A stretch of DNA of 64,000 nt from Marinomonas rhizomae. GTDB lineage: Bacteria; Pseudomonadota; Gammaproteobacteria; Pseudomonadales; Marinomonadaceae. The stretch is taken from NCBI RefSeq assembly GCF_003315485.1, contig NZ_QNSE01000011.1:140697-204696 (forward strand), given 5' to 3'. Under the pieces are notes generated by a model. That model saw nothing but the letters and a program-made list of their open reading frames with translations. It ran no database searches and was not told the origin of the DNA. This document shows positions 31,291 to 40,862 of this stretch, in pieces (position 1 is the stretch's first letter; each line of letters opens with the position of its first letter). The translations under genes were made by a program, and so were the position numbers.

Positions 31291-31770
31291 ATGAACTTAC
31301 CAATATTTCTCAGAAAATTAATCCCGATCCCCAAGGTAATAAAACTTAATTGGGATTTGGCCGCGGTAGAACGATCTTATCAAAAAGAGATTTATGCAGC
31401 GTCAAAGCTCAATGATCGTGAAAAGGTTCGTGATCTAAAAGAATCTCAACGCTGGGAAGTAGCTTTAATTGAAGAAGAAATAGATCACCATCAGACACAG
31501 CAGATATTGCGAAAAGCAAGAAAATTGAAAGTTCCCGTTTCTCATAGAACAACGTCCGACCCAGAAGGTGACGAATTTTGGACTCAGGGACATCAAACCG
31601 GCAATTGGTACCTTACTACCAAGGGATATTCTAATCTTCGGTTAGCAATTAGAAATGAATTAAAAGAACGGCATGAAATGAAAGCTCATTGGGTTGTCTG
31701 GCTATCTGCGTTAACTGGTTTGGTAGGAACCTGCACTGGTTTGCTGGCGGTTTTTAACAAAAGTGGCTAA
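31291..31770 (+). CDS. Cassette-encoded membrane-anchored protein of unknown function
   Basis: I do not recognise this 159-aa protein. It is rich in Lys, Glu and Arg with a likely coiled-coil stretch at 25-75 (ERSYQKEIYAASKLND onward) and a Trp/Tyr-containing middle (GNWYLTTKGYSNLR). The C-terminal helix (about 134-154, VVWLSALTGLVGTCTGLLAV) is a membrane anchor; the bulk is probably cytosolic. An AGGAG site lies 8 nt before the ATG. The TAA stop sits inside attC site 2, so this is a cassette gene, read from the same strand as the sites. Confidence 0.75.
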   Translation: MNLPIFLRKLIPIPKVIKLNWDLAAVERSYQKEIYAASKLNDREKVRDLKESQRWEVALIEEEIDHHQTQQILRKARKLKVPVSHRTTSDPEGDEFWTQGHQTGNWYLTTKGYSNLRLAIRNELKERHEMKAHWVVWLSALTGLVGTCTGLLAVFNKSG

Positions 31771-31875
31771 CAAGTCGTGCGAGTCGGACAGTTTGTTCCG
31801 CAGCTTTTTTTGTGCTGGTCGCTACGCTAGCACAAAACGCCACTCCACAAACTGCCGCTGCACTCGGCGTTAGAT
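31765..31875 (+). other. attC-like recombination site 2
   Basis: It begins GGCTAAC and ends GTTAGAT (fits GTTRRRY, 31869-31875). The ends pair imperfectly over about 25 bp (GACAGTTTGT with ACAAACTGCC), and an inner hairpin TGTGCT / AGCACA caps the fold. Length is 111 bp. Confidence 0.85.
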
Positions 31876-31891
31876 TTCTCGAGAGGATCGG

Positions 31892-33280
31892 ATGAGAATC
31901 GAAGATGAATATGTGAAAACAGGATATTTCTGGCTTCCTGAGAGAGATGAGAAAAAAATCCCAGGGGTATTAACCATCAAAAATGGGGGGGATATCGAGC
32001 TGGAAGTTGTAGGCCTCTTCGATGACAGCATTAAATCACTAAACGATGATGATGACTTGGATAGAATAATAGGGCATGTTGAGAAGGACGGTTTCGTAAC
32101 CCTAGAGAACTGCTTTTATACCCAGAAAAATCATGCCTTTGGAGGTGTATCAAAATCTAAACTCTATGTGAATAAAGTTTTGAGCGGTGTCGCCTATGAT
32201 GAAAATGAATCCGTAACATTTAATACTTTATCGTTTTCTGTTGATTGTTTAGATGAGTGGGTAGGTATTAGTGGTATTAGCACCGACAGTGATTGGAAAA
32301 ACAAAACCGCTACTATTAGTTACATTCTTCCTGAAAATATTTCCTATGACCTAAATAACGAAATGAAGTTAGAAATTTGCTTTTCTTGTACTACCTCCAG
32401 CTCTTCCAAGGCTACTGAAGCTAAGATCACGCAGCGCGTCGACTTTAAGTTGATATCTGAAGGTTTAAGACCTTTGGGTGACTTTACAGAAATTGCATTT
32501 AAACTAACTAATTTTTTATGCTTTGCTATCGACACAACAGTTGCATTGAAAGACTTGTCAGCCACATCAAAAGAGATACAAAGAGACAGCGGCAATAGAA
32601 AACAGTACCCTGTTTCGATTAAGGTTTTTTATCCTAGTATTCCATTCACGGAAAAAGTTCCTGATAAAAGCAGGCATAGAATGTTATTCACTTACGGAAC
32701 GATAAAAAGTAATGCTCAGGATGTTTTTAATAACTGGCTACGTGCATATGAGATTATGGCGCCAGCACTCAGCTTATACTTTTCCACAAAAAATGGGGCA
32801 CAAAAATACCTTGATGGTAAATTTTTAGCTTTGGTACAAGGCTTGGAAACCTACCATAGAAGAACAAGCGATGAAAAGCTCATGGATTCTTCTGAGTTTG
32901 ATTCGCTTGTTTCAATAATCAGCGAGAGTTGCCCAGAAGAATATGCTGAATGGCTGAGTGGTCGCCTGATACATGGAAATGAAATTAATTTAGGGAAAAG
33001 ATTGAAACGAATTATTGAGCCGTTTAAGGATAAGTTAGGCAGCAGTAAAGAAAGAAGTAAGCTGTTAAGAAAAATAGTAGATACAAGGAATTACCTCACT
33101 CATTATAGTGAAAACATAAAGGACAACGCTGCTAGCGGGGAAGAGCTCTGGAACCTGTGTCAAAAAATGGAAGTGATATTCCAGTTGCACTTTTTGAAAG
33201 TTGTTGGCTTCAGTGATAAAGAAATTGAGAGCGTTGTTGAAAATAGCTATCCGCTAAAGCAAAAAATCAACAAAATCTAA
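31892..33280 (+). CDS. ApeA-like HEPN anti-phage protein
   Basis: The 462-aa protein resembles ApeA. The N-terminal beta-rich domain starts with GYFWLPE and a GVLTIKNGGDIELEV pattern. The C-terminal half is a helical HEPN-type domain with the RNase motif RX4H at R399 to H404 (RNYLTH). Family knowledge: ApeA protects E. coli from phages by abortive infection, presumably by RNA cleavage. It begins 17 nt after attC site 2 and its TAA lies in attC site 3, so it is the cargo of one cassette. The ribosome site is GAGAGGA. No partner gene is adjacent; ApeA acts alone. Homology is by eye, not by search. Confidence 0.72.
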   Translation: MRIEDEYVKTGYFWLPERDEKKIPGVLTIKNGGDIELEVVGLFDDSIKSLNDDDDLDRIIGHVEKDGFVTLENCFYTQKNHAFGGVSKSKLYVNKVLSGVAYDENESVTFNTLSFSVDCLDEWVGISGISTDSDWKNKTATISYILPENISYDLNNEMKLEICFSCTTSSSSKATEAKITQRVDFKLISEGLRPLGDFTEIAFKLTNFLCFAIDTTVALKDLSATSKEIQRDSGNRKQYPVSIKVFYPSIPFTEKVPDKSRHRMLFTYGTIKSNAQDVFNNWLRAYEIMAPALSLYFSTKNGAQKYLDGKFLALVQGLETYHRRTSDEKLMDSSEFDSLVSIISESCPEEYAEWLSGRLIHGNEINLGKRLKRIIEPFKDKLGSSKERSKLLRKIVDTRNYLTHYSENIKDNAASGEELWNLCQKMEVIFQLHFLKVVGFSDKEIESVVENSYPLKQKINKI

Positions 33281-33346
33281 CAAGCCACTGCACACAGAAA
33301 TTTTACTCGCTGCACTCCTAATATTCCGGTGAGTGGAGCGTTAACT
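33275..33346 (+). other. attC-like recombination site 3
   Basis: It starts ATCTAAC (fits RYYYAAC) and ends GTTAACT (one base off GTTRRRY). CCACTGCAC near the left end pairs with GTGAGTGG near the right, with one extrahelical base, as in known attC sites. Length is 72 bp. Confidence 0.72.
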
Positions 33347-33363
33347 TTACAGAGCCCAATTCA

Positions 33364-33939
33364 ATGCCTTCACCAGATCCCTTAAAAATCATGTCATTTG
33401 AAACACCGGGCGATCTCGATGAGTGGCTCAAGGTGGATCAGGCGGCTGAAAGTGAGTTGTGGGTAAAGATATTTAAGAAAAGTTCTGGTGTTCAAAGTGT
33501 TTCTTGGAATGATGTTGTGGTGGAGGTTTTATGTTGGGGCTGGATTGATGGTGTGAAAAAAGCATTTGATGATGAATCCTACCTTCAACGAATAACACCC
33601 CGAACAGTACGAAGCAGTTGGTCTAAAAGAAACACGGAGTATGTTGAGCGTTTGATAAGCGAAGGCTGTATGAAGGAGTCTGGACTTGTACCTGTTCGCG
33701 CAGCGAAAGCTGACGGTCGTTGGGAAAAGGCTTATGTAGCGAGTGAAATGGAAGTGCCTGCAGATTTTTTAGCGGCACTGGAAGATCAGCCGAGAGTAAA
33801 ACGCTTTTTTGAAACGCTTAATAAATCGAGTCGTGATGTTATAGCTCATGGCTTAACGAATGCGAAGAAACCTGAAACTAGGCAACGGCGATTTGAAAAG
33901 TTTTTAGATATGCTTATCAGAGAAGAAAAACCGACTTAG
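33364..33939 (+). CDS. YdeI/OmpD-associated family protein
   Basis: The 191-aa protein resembles the YdeI/OmdA family (PF13376): an N-terminal ELWVKIFKKSSG and SWNDVVVEVLCWGWIDG, then YLQRITPRTVRSSWSKRN, and a C-terminal helical part VPADFLAALE. E. coli YdeI has been linked to resistance to a bacteriocin and to polymyxin, but the molecular function is unknown. It follows attC site 3 by 17 nt, so it may be a cassette, yet no downstream attC is visible. The ribosome site is weak; an internal ATG at 33391 is an alternative start. Confidence 0.8.
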   Translation: MPSPDPLKIMSFETPGDLDEWLKVDQAAESELWVKIFKKSSGVQSVSWNDVVVEVLCWGWIDGVKKAFDDESYLQRITPRTVRSSWSKRNTEYVERLISEGCMKESGLVPVRAAKADGRWEKAYVASEMEVPADFLAALEDQPRVKRFFETLNKSSRDVIAHGLTNAKKPETRQRRFEKFLDMLIREEKPT

Positions 33940-34011
33940 TCTCTATGTCATTCAAAAGATCATAGTAAGGCGATCAAACTCTTCGAATTGGTGACAGGTG
34001 AGGTAAGTAAT

Positions 34012-34037
34012 AGAAAAAGGGCGCATGCCCCTTTTCT
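34012..34037. terminator. Intrinsic terminator at the right edge of the cassette region
   Basis: GAAAAAGGGC pairs with GCCCCTTTTC around CATG with slight offset; T- and A-runs flank it, so it may serve both strands. Confidence 0.7.
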
Positions 34038-34073
34038 ATAAATTGAATAAAAATAAGTGTCTATGAGCCAATG

Positions 34074-34250
34074 TTAAAGCTTAGGCCCTTTGCCTCTGAT
34101 TGCTCTGGATACAAGTGAAATCACCAATAATACTACGAAAATAAAGAAGATGATTTTTGCAATTCCCGCCGCGGCACCAGCAATACCTGTAAAGCCTAGC
34201 ACCCCTGCAATAAGGGCGATGATTAACAATAATACAGTCCAGCCTAACAT
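34074..34250 (-). CDS. DUF1328 small membrane protein
   Basis: The 58-aa protein begins [20 protein letters not shown] and continues [19 protein letters not shown], giving two short membrane segments, and ends IRGKGPKL. This is the DUF1328/YtjA pattern of tiny inner-membrane proteins, often stress-induced. It has a GGAG site 6 nt before the ATG. Its stop and start fall in a different frame from the longer minus-strand open frame over the same DNA, which is not coding. Confidence 0.88.
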   Translation of the reverse strand: MLGWTVLLLIIALIAGVLGFTGIAGAAAGIAKIIFFIFVVLLVISLVSRAIRGKGPKL

Positions 34251-34651
34251 GTCGTTCTCCTTGTCTTAGTAAATGATACTTATTGAAAGTTGACGATATT
34301 TTCAAAGCTCATAATTCATAATCAACGGTTAAAAACCTAGCAAGCTTAGAGTTATAAAGCCAACCCACTGGTCAGTTTTGAGTTAATAAGTCACAAAGTT
34401 GATACTTTGCTAACACAATCAAGCTAAGTAATACGCTTTAAGGGAGTAGGGGTTCGCATAGAATACTTAAGCCCTTTTGTCATGATGTGGAAGTCCCATT
34501 TTGCGCTGTTAAGAATGGCCTATTATAAAATCGAGAGGCGAATCTGCCTTTTTTTATAGTAAGTAAATGGGATTTTTCGGCGATTGAGTGTCACACAAGA
34601 GAGGTAGTTAGGCAGAATATGTCATAATAGCCATATCAAAGATGAGGTTAG
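34251..34651. other. Intergenic stretch
   Basis: About 400 bp without a gene, holding the divergent promoters of the DUF1328 gene and the 2Fe-2S gene. TCCCATTT (34494-34501) and AAATGGGA (34565-34572) form an inverted pair across 63 nt. AGGCGAATCTGCCT followed by seven T (34536-34556) is a weak terminator-like hairpin. I see no RNA gene that I can name. Confidence 0.4.
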
Positions 34652-35509
34652 ATGATGGATTCACAAGCGCTGACGATAGAATTGGATGGTGAGCAGTTTG
34701 AGGCGGTTTTGGATGGCAACTTATTGTCATCATTACTTTCTCAGGGGGCAGATGTTCGTTACGGTTGTCGCGCTGGAGCTTGTGGTGTTTGTCGTCTTTA
34801 TGATGGGAGCAATGGCGAGTCGATTCTTTCTTGTCAAACGGCGGTTACTTCGTCTATGTCGTTAACTCGGCAAATACCTGCTGAGTCCTCTATTTTTTCT
34901 GTTTTAGCTCATAACTCCGTTAGTGATGATTCTATTGGGCTTGCTTTGTTAGGGCCAAGTGATGAATCTTTCGGTGACCGTGTTTCTGTGTCTTTCTCTT
35001 TTAAAAACTTCCCTGGTGATCTTGCTCACTTTCACGAATGCATGGCGGTAAATCCTGCTGGTGCTCCTTTGAAAGTTGTGCTTCAGAAAAGCCACTTTTC
35101 CGATGAGGACTGGTTAAAAGCCTTGTCGCTTTCGCCTGATGATCGGATGTTTGTTCAGTTATCAACGGGTGTTAGGAAAGGGCGTTTGTTATTCGAAATG
35201 GATATTGCTGATGCACCTGTTGTGGTTATTTCTTCTCCTGAGAATGCAGTCTTTGAGCCTTATTGGCGTGACGCTTTGTTGGATTTTACGTCAAGCTTTC
35301 TTGGGCATTATACCTTGTTTGCGTGTAATGATTTGACGCTTAGTCTGGCGGACGATGAGTTAATTGCTTTTCTTCAAAAGGCGCTGGCTGATTCTGACAG
35401 TACCTCCTTACAGCTTATTTATCATGGGCAAAAGCTGTCTGCACAGGATTGGAATGTATTGTTGCGACCTTTGCGGATTCATCCGAATCAGTTGTATTTT
35501 GTTCGGTAA
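34652..35509 (+). CDS. 2Fe-2S ferredoxin-domain protein with divergent C-terminus
   Basis: The 285-aa protein starts with a plant-type 2Fe-2S domain: C39, C44 and C47 (CRAGACGVC), then C61 in ILSCQ. The gap of 13 residues before the last cysteine is shorter than usual. The rest (about 75-285) is where such proteins carry an FAD/NAD reductase module, but I see no RXYS flavin motif and only weak hints (VVVISSPENAVF). It may be a reductase relic, or an electron carrier with a private domain. The start could be either of two adjacent ATGs at 34652 and 34655. sbcD follows after 52 nt. Confidence 0.7.
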   Translation: MMDSQALTIELDGEQFEAVLDGNLLSSLLSQGADVRYGCRAGACGVCRLYDGSNGESILSCQTAVTSSMSLTRQIPAESSIFSVLAHNSVSDDSIGLALLGPSDESFGDRVSVSFSFKNFPGDLAHFHECMAVNPAGAPLKVVLQKSHFSDEDWLKALSLSPDDRMFVQLSTGVRKGRLLFEMDIADAPVVVISSPENAVFEPYWRDALLDFTSSFLGHYTLFACNDLTLSLADDELIAFLQKALADSDSTSLQLIYHGQKLSAQDWNVLLRPLRIHPNQLYFVR

Positions 35510-35561
35510 CTTGGCCTCTTTTGTGGTTTATTTTTATGTTTTTTATTTCTCAGGTCTATAA

Positions 35562-36839
35562 ATGAAAATTCTACACACTTCTGACTGGCATCTTGGTCAG
35601 CACTTTATGGGAAAATCCCGCCGTGATGAGCATAAGGCGTTTATCGATTGGTTACTGGCGCTGGTGGATCAAGAATCTGTTGATGCGATGATTATTGCGG
35701 GCGATGTATTCGATACAGGTTCACCACCAAGTTATGCGCGCGAAATGTATCATCAGTTGGTATTAGACATGAAGGCGCGTCAATGCCAGTTGGTAATAGT
35801 CGCTGGTAATCACGATTCGGTCAGTATGCTAAACGAATCCAAGAGCTTGTTGACCTACCTCGATACCCAAGTGTCGAGCCAAGCGAACCTAGAAGATATC
35901 GATTCTCATGTTATTCCGCTAAAAGACAAAGCAGGTGATATTGCTGCCTGGGTATGTGCTGTGCCGTATTTAAGACCGAAAGACGTGATGCAAAGCGTCG
36001 CTGGGCAATCTGAACAAGATAAGAAGCTCGGTTTGTTGCAAATGATTGGTGATTTTTACCAGCAAGTATATGAGGCCGCGTGTGAAAAAAACAACGCACT
36101 AAAAGCGCCGGTGCCGATTATTGGTACTGGGCATTTAACAGCAGTAGGTGGGCAAGTGAGCGAATCGGTTCGCGATCTTTATGTCGGCACTTTAGAAGCC
36201 TTGCCGACGTCGGTGTTTCCGGCGTTTGATTATTTAGCCCTTGGGCATATTCATCGTGCTCAACCAATCAGTAAAAGTGGTCGATTCCGTTACAGCGGTT
36301 CGCCGATTCCGTTGAGTTTTGATGAGTTAGGGCGTGACAAAACCGTGGTGATAGTCGATACCAATTTGTTAGGTGAGGATACGTTTGTTGAAGATTTGTT
36401 TGCCGAGCCTGTGGATCCTGTCCAGTTGGTAACGATTCCGAATTTTCAGCCTATGGTGAGTTTAAAAGGCAATTTGAAAGAAGTGATTAAACAGATCACT
36501 GCTTTGGAATTAGCAGAAGACAAAACCCTTTGGTTGGAAGTCACTGTGATTGCTGATGAGTATTTGAGTGATGTGCATAAGCGTTTGCTGGAAGTTATTG
36601 AAGGTAAGCCGATTGAGTTACTTCGGGTAATGCGTCGCAGTGCGGTAGAGAAAAAGAACGAAGGCTTTGATGCGCGCAAAACCTTGTCGGAATTAACGGT
36701 TGGTGATGTGTTCGAGCAGAGTCTTAAATCGAATTTAGAACTGGACGAAGACGAGTCTAAAACTCTGACCGAGCTTTTTAATACTTGCTTGGTGGAGTTG
36801 GAAGAGCATCAGCAAGATGGCGAGGAGAAGCAATCATGA
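35562..36839 (+). CDS. sbcD: Nuclease SbcD (Mre11 homologue)
   Basis: SbcD is the Mn-dependent nuclease subunit of SbcCD, which cuts hairpins and blocked DNA ends. The 425-aa protein has the phosphoesterase motifs [36 protein letters not shown] and LGHIHRAQ. It overlaps sbcC by 4 nt (ATGA), consistent with co-translation of the complex. Confidence 0.96.
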   Translation: MKILHTSDWHLGQHFMGKSRRDEHKAFIDWLLALVDQESVDAMIIAGDVFDTGSPPSYAREMYHQLVLDMKARQCQLVIVAGNHDSVSMLNESKSLLTYLDTQVSSQANLEDIDSHVIPLKDKAGDIAAWVCAVPYLRPKDVMQSVAGQSEQDKKLGLLQMIGDFYQQVYEAACEKNNALKAPVPIIGTGHLTAVGGQVSESVRDLYVGTLEALPTSVFPAFDYLALGHIHRAQPISKSGRFRYSGSPIPLSFDELGRDKTVVIVDTNLLGEDTFVEDLFAEPVDPVQLVTIPNFQPMVSLKGNLKEVIKQITALELAEDKTLWLEVTVIADEYLSDVHKRLLEVIEGKPIELLRVMRRSAVEKKNEGFDARKTLSELTVGDVFEQSLKSNLELDEDESKTLTELFNTCLVELEEHQQDGEEKQS

Positions 36840-39800
36840 AAATTTGCAAACTGCGCCTGAAGAATTTGAATTCCCTAAAGGGCGAATGGGAAATTGATTT
36901 TACCAAAGCGCCATTTGACGACGCTGGTGTATTTGCCATTGTCGGGCCGACGGGCGCGGGTAAGTCGACATTATTAGATGCAATTTGTTTGGCTTTGTAC
37001 CATGAAACGCCGCGTTTAAAGGTGTCACCAAGCCAGAATGATGTAATGACACGTCATACTTCTGAATGTTTGGCTGAAGTAGAATTTGAGATAAAGGGCA
37101 AAGGCTATCGCGCTTTCTGGGGGCAACGACGCGCCCGAGGCCAAAGTGATGGCAAGTTACAGCCAATGACGTGTGAATTGTGCGAGCGTGACGGCACTAT
37201 TATTACCACTAAGATTCACGAGAAAATCGACAAGATCGCTGACATAACTGGTTTGGATTTTTCACGTTTTACCAAGTCTATGCTGCTGGCTCAAGGTGGC
37301 TTTTCGGCCTTCTTAAATGCTTCTGCCAATGACAGGGCAGAGTTATTAGAGGAGCTAACAGGTACGGAAATTTATGGTGACGTGTCGAAGTGGGTGTTTG
37401 ATAAACACAAGCTTGAAAAACAAGCCATCGCATCGCTTGAGAACTTTAATGAGCAAACTCAATTACTAACGGATGAGGCTTTTGCAGAGCTTAAGCAAAC
37501 TGAGTCGAGCTTTGAAAGCGATGAAAAAGCCAATGCCGGCGCGTTAAAGCAACATCAAGCGGTATTGGAGTGGCGACGTACTGAGAAGAAACTGCAAGAG
37601 CAAGTGGCTCAATATCAGCAACAATTCGATGATGCGACACAGGCGCTAGCGGATTTTGCGTCTCAGCAACGGCAGCTTGAGCAGGCGCTGACTGCACAAG
37701 TTTTGCAGCCGGACTATGATAAGCAGCAGGGCTTAAAATCTCGTTTGGATCAGAATCAGGCGGATGTTAACCAATATACTGAAATGCAACAGGCACAGCT
37801 TAAACAAAGCCAGGAGTTGATCGTATCTGTTGAGCAAGCAAAGGAAGAGTTGGTGCGTTCGCGTGCTGAATTGGAAGCGTTTAACAACAAGATCAATGAT
37901 GAAGTTCAGCCTATCTTGTCGCGTCAAGAAAGTATAAAAGCGCAACACCAAGATGTTTCCACTCGATTAAAGCAAGCGGGAGAAAAAGTTGAAAATCAGC
38001 AGGCGCAATTAAAAGCCATCATAGAAAAACAAGCCGATATCGATAAAGCTTGTGACGAAAGCAAAGCCATTTTGAGCCGCTGGACGTCGCCAGAAAAGAT
38101 TGAGAGTCAGTTAGCTAGCTGGCAGCATCAAGCGCAAAGTATGCTGGCAAATGCTCAAGCGATTACTGAACTCGAGAGTAATATTAGTTCTAATACAAAA
38201 GCCTATGATGTGGCTCGGGCTTCGCTCGCTACCAACCAAGCTAAGTTAGAACAGGCTCAAGCAGACATGCTTGAGCGTCACCAAACTTTGCAGAATGCCA
38301 CTGATACTTTTATGCAGTTGTCATCGCAACGTGACTATGCTGATTGGCAGAGAAACTACCATTATACTGAACGCGCTCAGTATAATGCGCAATCGCTTTT
38401 AAAGCAGTTTAATCAATACCAAGATCAGCAATCGCAATTGACCGAGTTGGATGCAAATTTGGATGCAATGGCGAGTCGTATTCAGCAACAGCAAAGCCAG
38501 TTAGAGTTACAGAGGCGGACTTACAAAGACAAGCTTCGTCACCAAAAGTCGATTGAAAAACTTGCTGAGGCGGAGCGTCATATTGTTGCGCTAACACACT
38601 TGCGTAATGAGTTAGGTGAGCATGATGCTTGTCCACTGTGTGGTGCTGCAGAGCATCAGCTTGCCAATGCCTTGTACCAAGCGGATTCTGGAAGCCAAGA
38701 AGAGTTTGTTTTAATTGGCAAAGAATTGGACGGTTTGAAAGGGCAAGGAATGCAGCTGGCGGCTGATTTAGAATCCATGCAGCGCGAATTAACCTCTGGG
38801 CAGACTCGGCGCCAGCAAGTCATAGATGGCTTGCTGGCGACCGAAAATGATTTGAAAGAGTGGCTGGCGTCACTGAATCAGGATCAAGGCGTTAACCTGT
38901 CTGATAAGGAAAAAATATCCGCTTTGGTTCATCATATTGAGCAAGATTGGCAGACGCAGCAAGAAATCGCGCCTAAGCTTGAGTCGCTTCAGCAATCTCG
39001 TTTGGCACTAGAAGCTGAGTTGCAGAACTTGAATGTTCAGCAACAAACGACACAACAGCAAGTATCACAAGATCAGACTCAGTGTCAGCTATTGTGGCAA
39101 ACCTTGGAAACACACCAGCAAAATTTAACCGCTAGGAAAAACGAGCAAGAGCAGGTTATTGGGCAGTTACGTGATGAAATGCAGCAGGCGGAGGTTCCTG
39201 AAAGTTACTTTGATCTGTCTTTGGCTGAAGCTTTAGCGCAGTTGCAAGAGGCGATGGCACAATGGCGAAACAGTAAAGCTGGTTACGATGCTTTGTTGCA
39301 GCAACGTGAGCAGCTTGTTTATGAGCGCCAAAGTCTGCAAGGTGCGTTAAAAGAAAGTCAGCAGTTACATGATGAAACCCATGAGAAAATCGCTGAATTT
39401 GATGAGAGCTTAAGGGCTATTGCGAATCAGCTGCATAAGCTTTTAGGTGATAAAAGTATTGGCGAGCTTCGTCAGGAAAGGCAAAAGCAGGCTGATTATG
39501 CTCAACAGGCTTTAGATAAAGCTGAAGCTGAACGACAGCAAATTGCTCAGGCGCTGGCGTCTAGTAATGCAACACTGGAAACTCTTAATAAGTCATATTT
39601 TGCTTTGACGAAGGAATATGAAGGTGCTTTGTCTCATTGGCAAGAACGTCTAGCTGAGAAAGGTTTTGGAAGCGAGGATGTTTGGCTGCAAGCAAATTTA
39701 TCCGCCGTAGAAATAAGTAAATGCCAAGAGGTACTGGAGAAGTTACAAGAAGCTGTTTCTCGATTGCAAACATTGCTGAAGCAATCCGAGGAATCCTTGC

Positions 39801-40546
39801 TGAAGCATAATGAAAATAAGTCTGGCCTTATTGTTGAAAATTTGAATATAGAAGCGTTATCTCTTGAGGAGTTAGAATCTAAATGCGCTCAGCTTGATAC
39901 GAAACGGCAAGCATTGCATCGACAATGGGGTGTGGTCACTCAACAGATCCAAGAGGAAATGCAGCGCAGGGAGCAGGTGGCGAAGTCGAGGGAAGCGTTA
40001 GAGGCTCGTCGAGAGGCATTTGTTCACCTTGAGCGTTTGAATCATTTGATTGGTTCTGCTGATGGGGCAAAATTCCGCCGTTTTGCGCAAAGTCTCACTT
40101 TGGATCATCTGGTGTATTTGGCTAATCAGCATTTGGATATCTTGCATCGCCGCTATCAATTAATGCGTAACCAAGATGCTTTGTCTTTACTTGTGGTGGA
40201 TACATGGCAGGCGAACGCATCGCGTGATACTAAGACCCTGTCAGGAGGCGAGTCATTCTTAGTAAGTTTAGCGCTTGCCTTGGCCTTGTCTGATTTGGTA
40301 TCTCATAAAACAAGTATTGATTCGTTGTTTCTAGATGAAGGCTTCGGCACTTTAGATAGCGAAACATTAGAGTCAGCTTTGGATGCTTTGGATAACTTAC
40401 ATTCATCCGGTAAAACCATCGGTATTATTAGTCATATTAGCGCTTTAAAAGAACGTATTCCGGTGCAAATAAAACTTACTAAACAAAGCGGTTTGGGCGT
40501 CAGTCGGCTTTCGCCTGAGTTTGCTATGCATTCGGGTGAAGAGTAG
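36836..40546 (+). CDS. sbcC: Exonuclease subunit SbcC (Rad50 homologue)
   Basis: SbcC is the SMC-like ATPase of SbcCD. The 1236-aa protein has Walker [14 protein letters not shown] near residue 40, long coiled coils, the zinc hook CPLC at C599 and C602, then signature motif [19 protein letters not shown] and Walker [13 protein letters not shown] start at the ATG at 36836, overlapping the sbcD stop; the upstream frame extension lies within sbcD. The coiled coils are very Gln-rich. Confidence 0.96.
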   Translation: MKICKLRLKNLNSLKGEWEIDFTKAPFDDAGVFAIVGPTGAGKSTLLDAICLALYHETPRLKVSPSQNDVMTRHTSECLAEVEFEIKGKGYRAFWGQRRARGQSDGKLQPMTCELCERDGTIITTKIHEKIDKIADITGLDFSRFTKSMLLAQGGFSAFLNASANDRAELLEELTGTEIYGDVSKWVFDKHKLEKQAIASLENFNEQTQLLTDEAFAELKQTESSFESDEKANAGALKQHQAVLEWRRTEKKLQEQVAQYQQQFDDATQALADFASQQRQLEQALTAQVLQPDYDKQQGLKSRLDQNQADVNQYTEMQQAQLKQSQELIVSVEQAKEELVRSRAELEAFNNKINDEVQPILSRQESIKAQHQDVSTRLKQAGEKVENQQAQLKAIIEKQADIDKACDESKAILSRWTSPEKIESQLASWQHQAQSMLANAQAITELESNISSNTKAYDVARASLATNQAKLEQAQADMLERHQTLQNATDTFMQLSSQRDYADWQRNYHYTERAQYNAQSLLKQFNQYQDQQSQLTELDANLDAMASRIQQQQSQLELQRRTYKDKLRHQKSIEKLAEAERHIVALTHLRNELGEHDACPLCGAAEHQLANALYQADSGSQEEFVLIGKELDGLKGQGMQLAADLESMQRELTSGQTRRQQVIDGLLATENDLKEWLASLNQDQGVNLSDKEKISALVHHIEQDWQTQQEIAPKLESLQQSRLALEAELQNLNVQQQTTQQQVSQDQTQCQLLWQTLETHQQNLTARKNEQEQVIGQLRDEMQQAEVPESYFDLSLAEALAQLQEAMAQWRNSKAGYDALLQQREQLVYERQSLQGALKESQQLHDETHEKIAEFDESLRAIANQLHKLLGDKSIGELRQERQKQADYAQQALDKAEAERQQIAQALASSNATLETLNKSYFALTKEYEGALSHWQERLAEKGFGSEDVWLQANLSAVEISKCQEVLEKLQEAVSRLQTLLKQSEESLLKHNENKSGLIVENLNIEALSLEELESKCAQLDTKRQALHRQWGVVTQQIQEEMQRREQVAKSREALEARREAFVHLERLNHLIGSADGAKFRRFAQSLTLDHLVYLANQHLDILHRRYQLMRNQDALSLLVVDTWQANASRDTKTLSGGESFLVSLALALALSDLVSHKTSIDSLFLDEGFGTLDSETLESALDALDNLHSSGKTIGIISHISALKERIPVQIKLTKQSGLGVSRLSPEFAMHSGEE

Positions 40547-40862
40547 GGAGTTGGTTGGATAATTTGTTGAGTGTTAATAGTGCAAAAGTTTTCCCCAGAT
40601 TTATGGGAACAAGTATGTAAGTAAGTTGTAAAATATTAATTAAATCAAATGCTTAATCTTACGTTCATTATTGCTCATTTTGCGTTATTCTTAGCACTAT
40701 AAGAGAGCAGTATGAACATTTAAATGAATGTAAAAGCATTGTAGGGGTGTCTTTCTTTAATCATCCAGCTTGATAGAATAGATTTTTAACCTTGATGATG
40801 AAAGTTTAGTGCGGCTTTTTAGTATTTAAGGCCATTTAAGTGATTAAAAAAGGAAAGTTTGC
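40547..40862. other. Intergenic stretch upstream of minC
   Basis: 316 bp of AT-rich sequence. TAGAAT at 40775-40780 is a possible -10 for the min operon, but no good -35 is seen. No hairpin with a T-run follows sbcC and no small gene can be supported. Confidence 0.4.

Larger units (their letters stand above)
31184..33346 (+). mobile_element. Integrase-less integron cassette cluster (CALIN-like)
   Basis: Three attC-like sites (31184-31240, 31765-31875, 33275-33346) share orientation and separate two short plus-strand genes whose TAA stops lie inside the TAACAA start of the next attC. This is the hallmark layout of integron gene cassettes. No integron integrase is present in the window. The sequence is AT-rich compared with pepD to the left. 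A third gene at 33364 may be the last cassette. Confidence 0.75.

Noticed and set aside
34081..34305. 74-codon minus-strand frame at the DUF1328 gene
   Set aside because: It is Arg/Cys/Tyr-rich and out of frame with the well-supported 58-aa DUF1328 protein on the same DNA.
36785..36835. Upstream start for sbcC
   Set aside because: The 17 extra residues fall inside sbcD; the ATG overlapping the sbcD stop gives the normal N-terminus.
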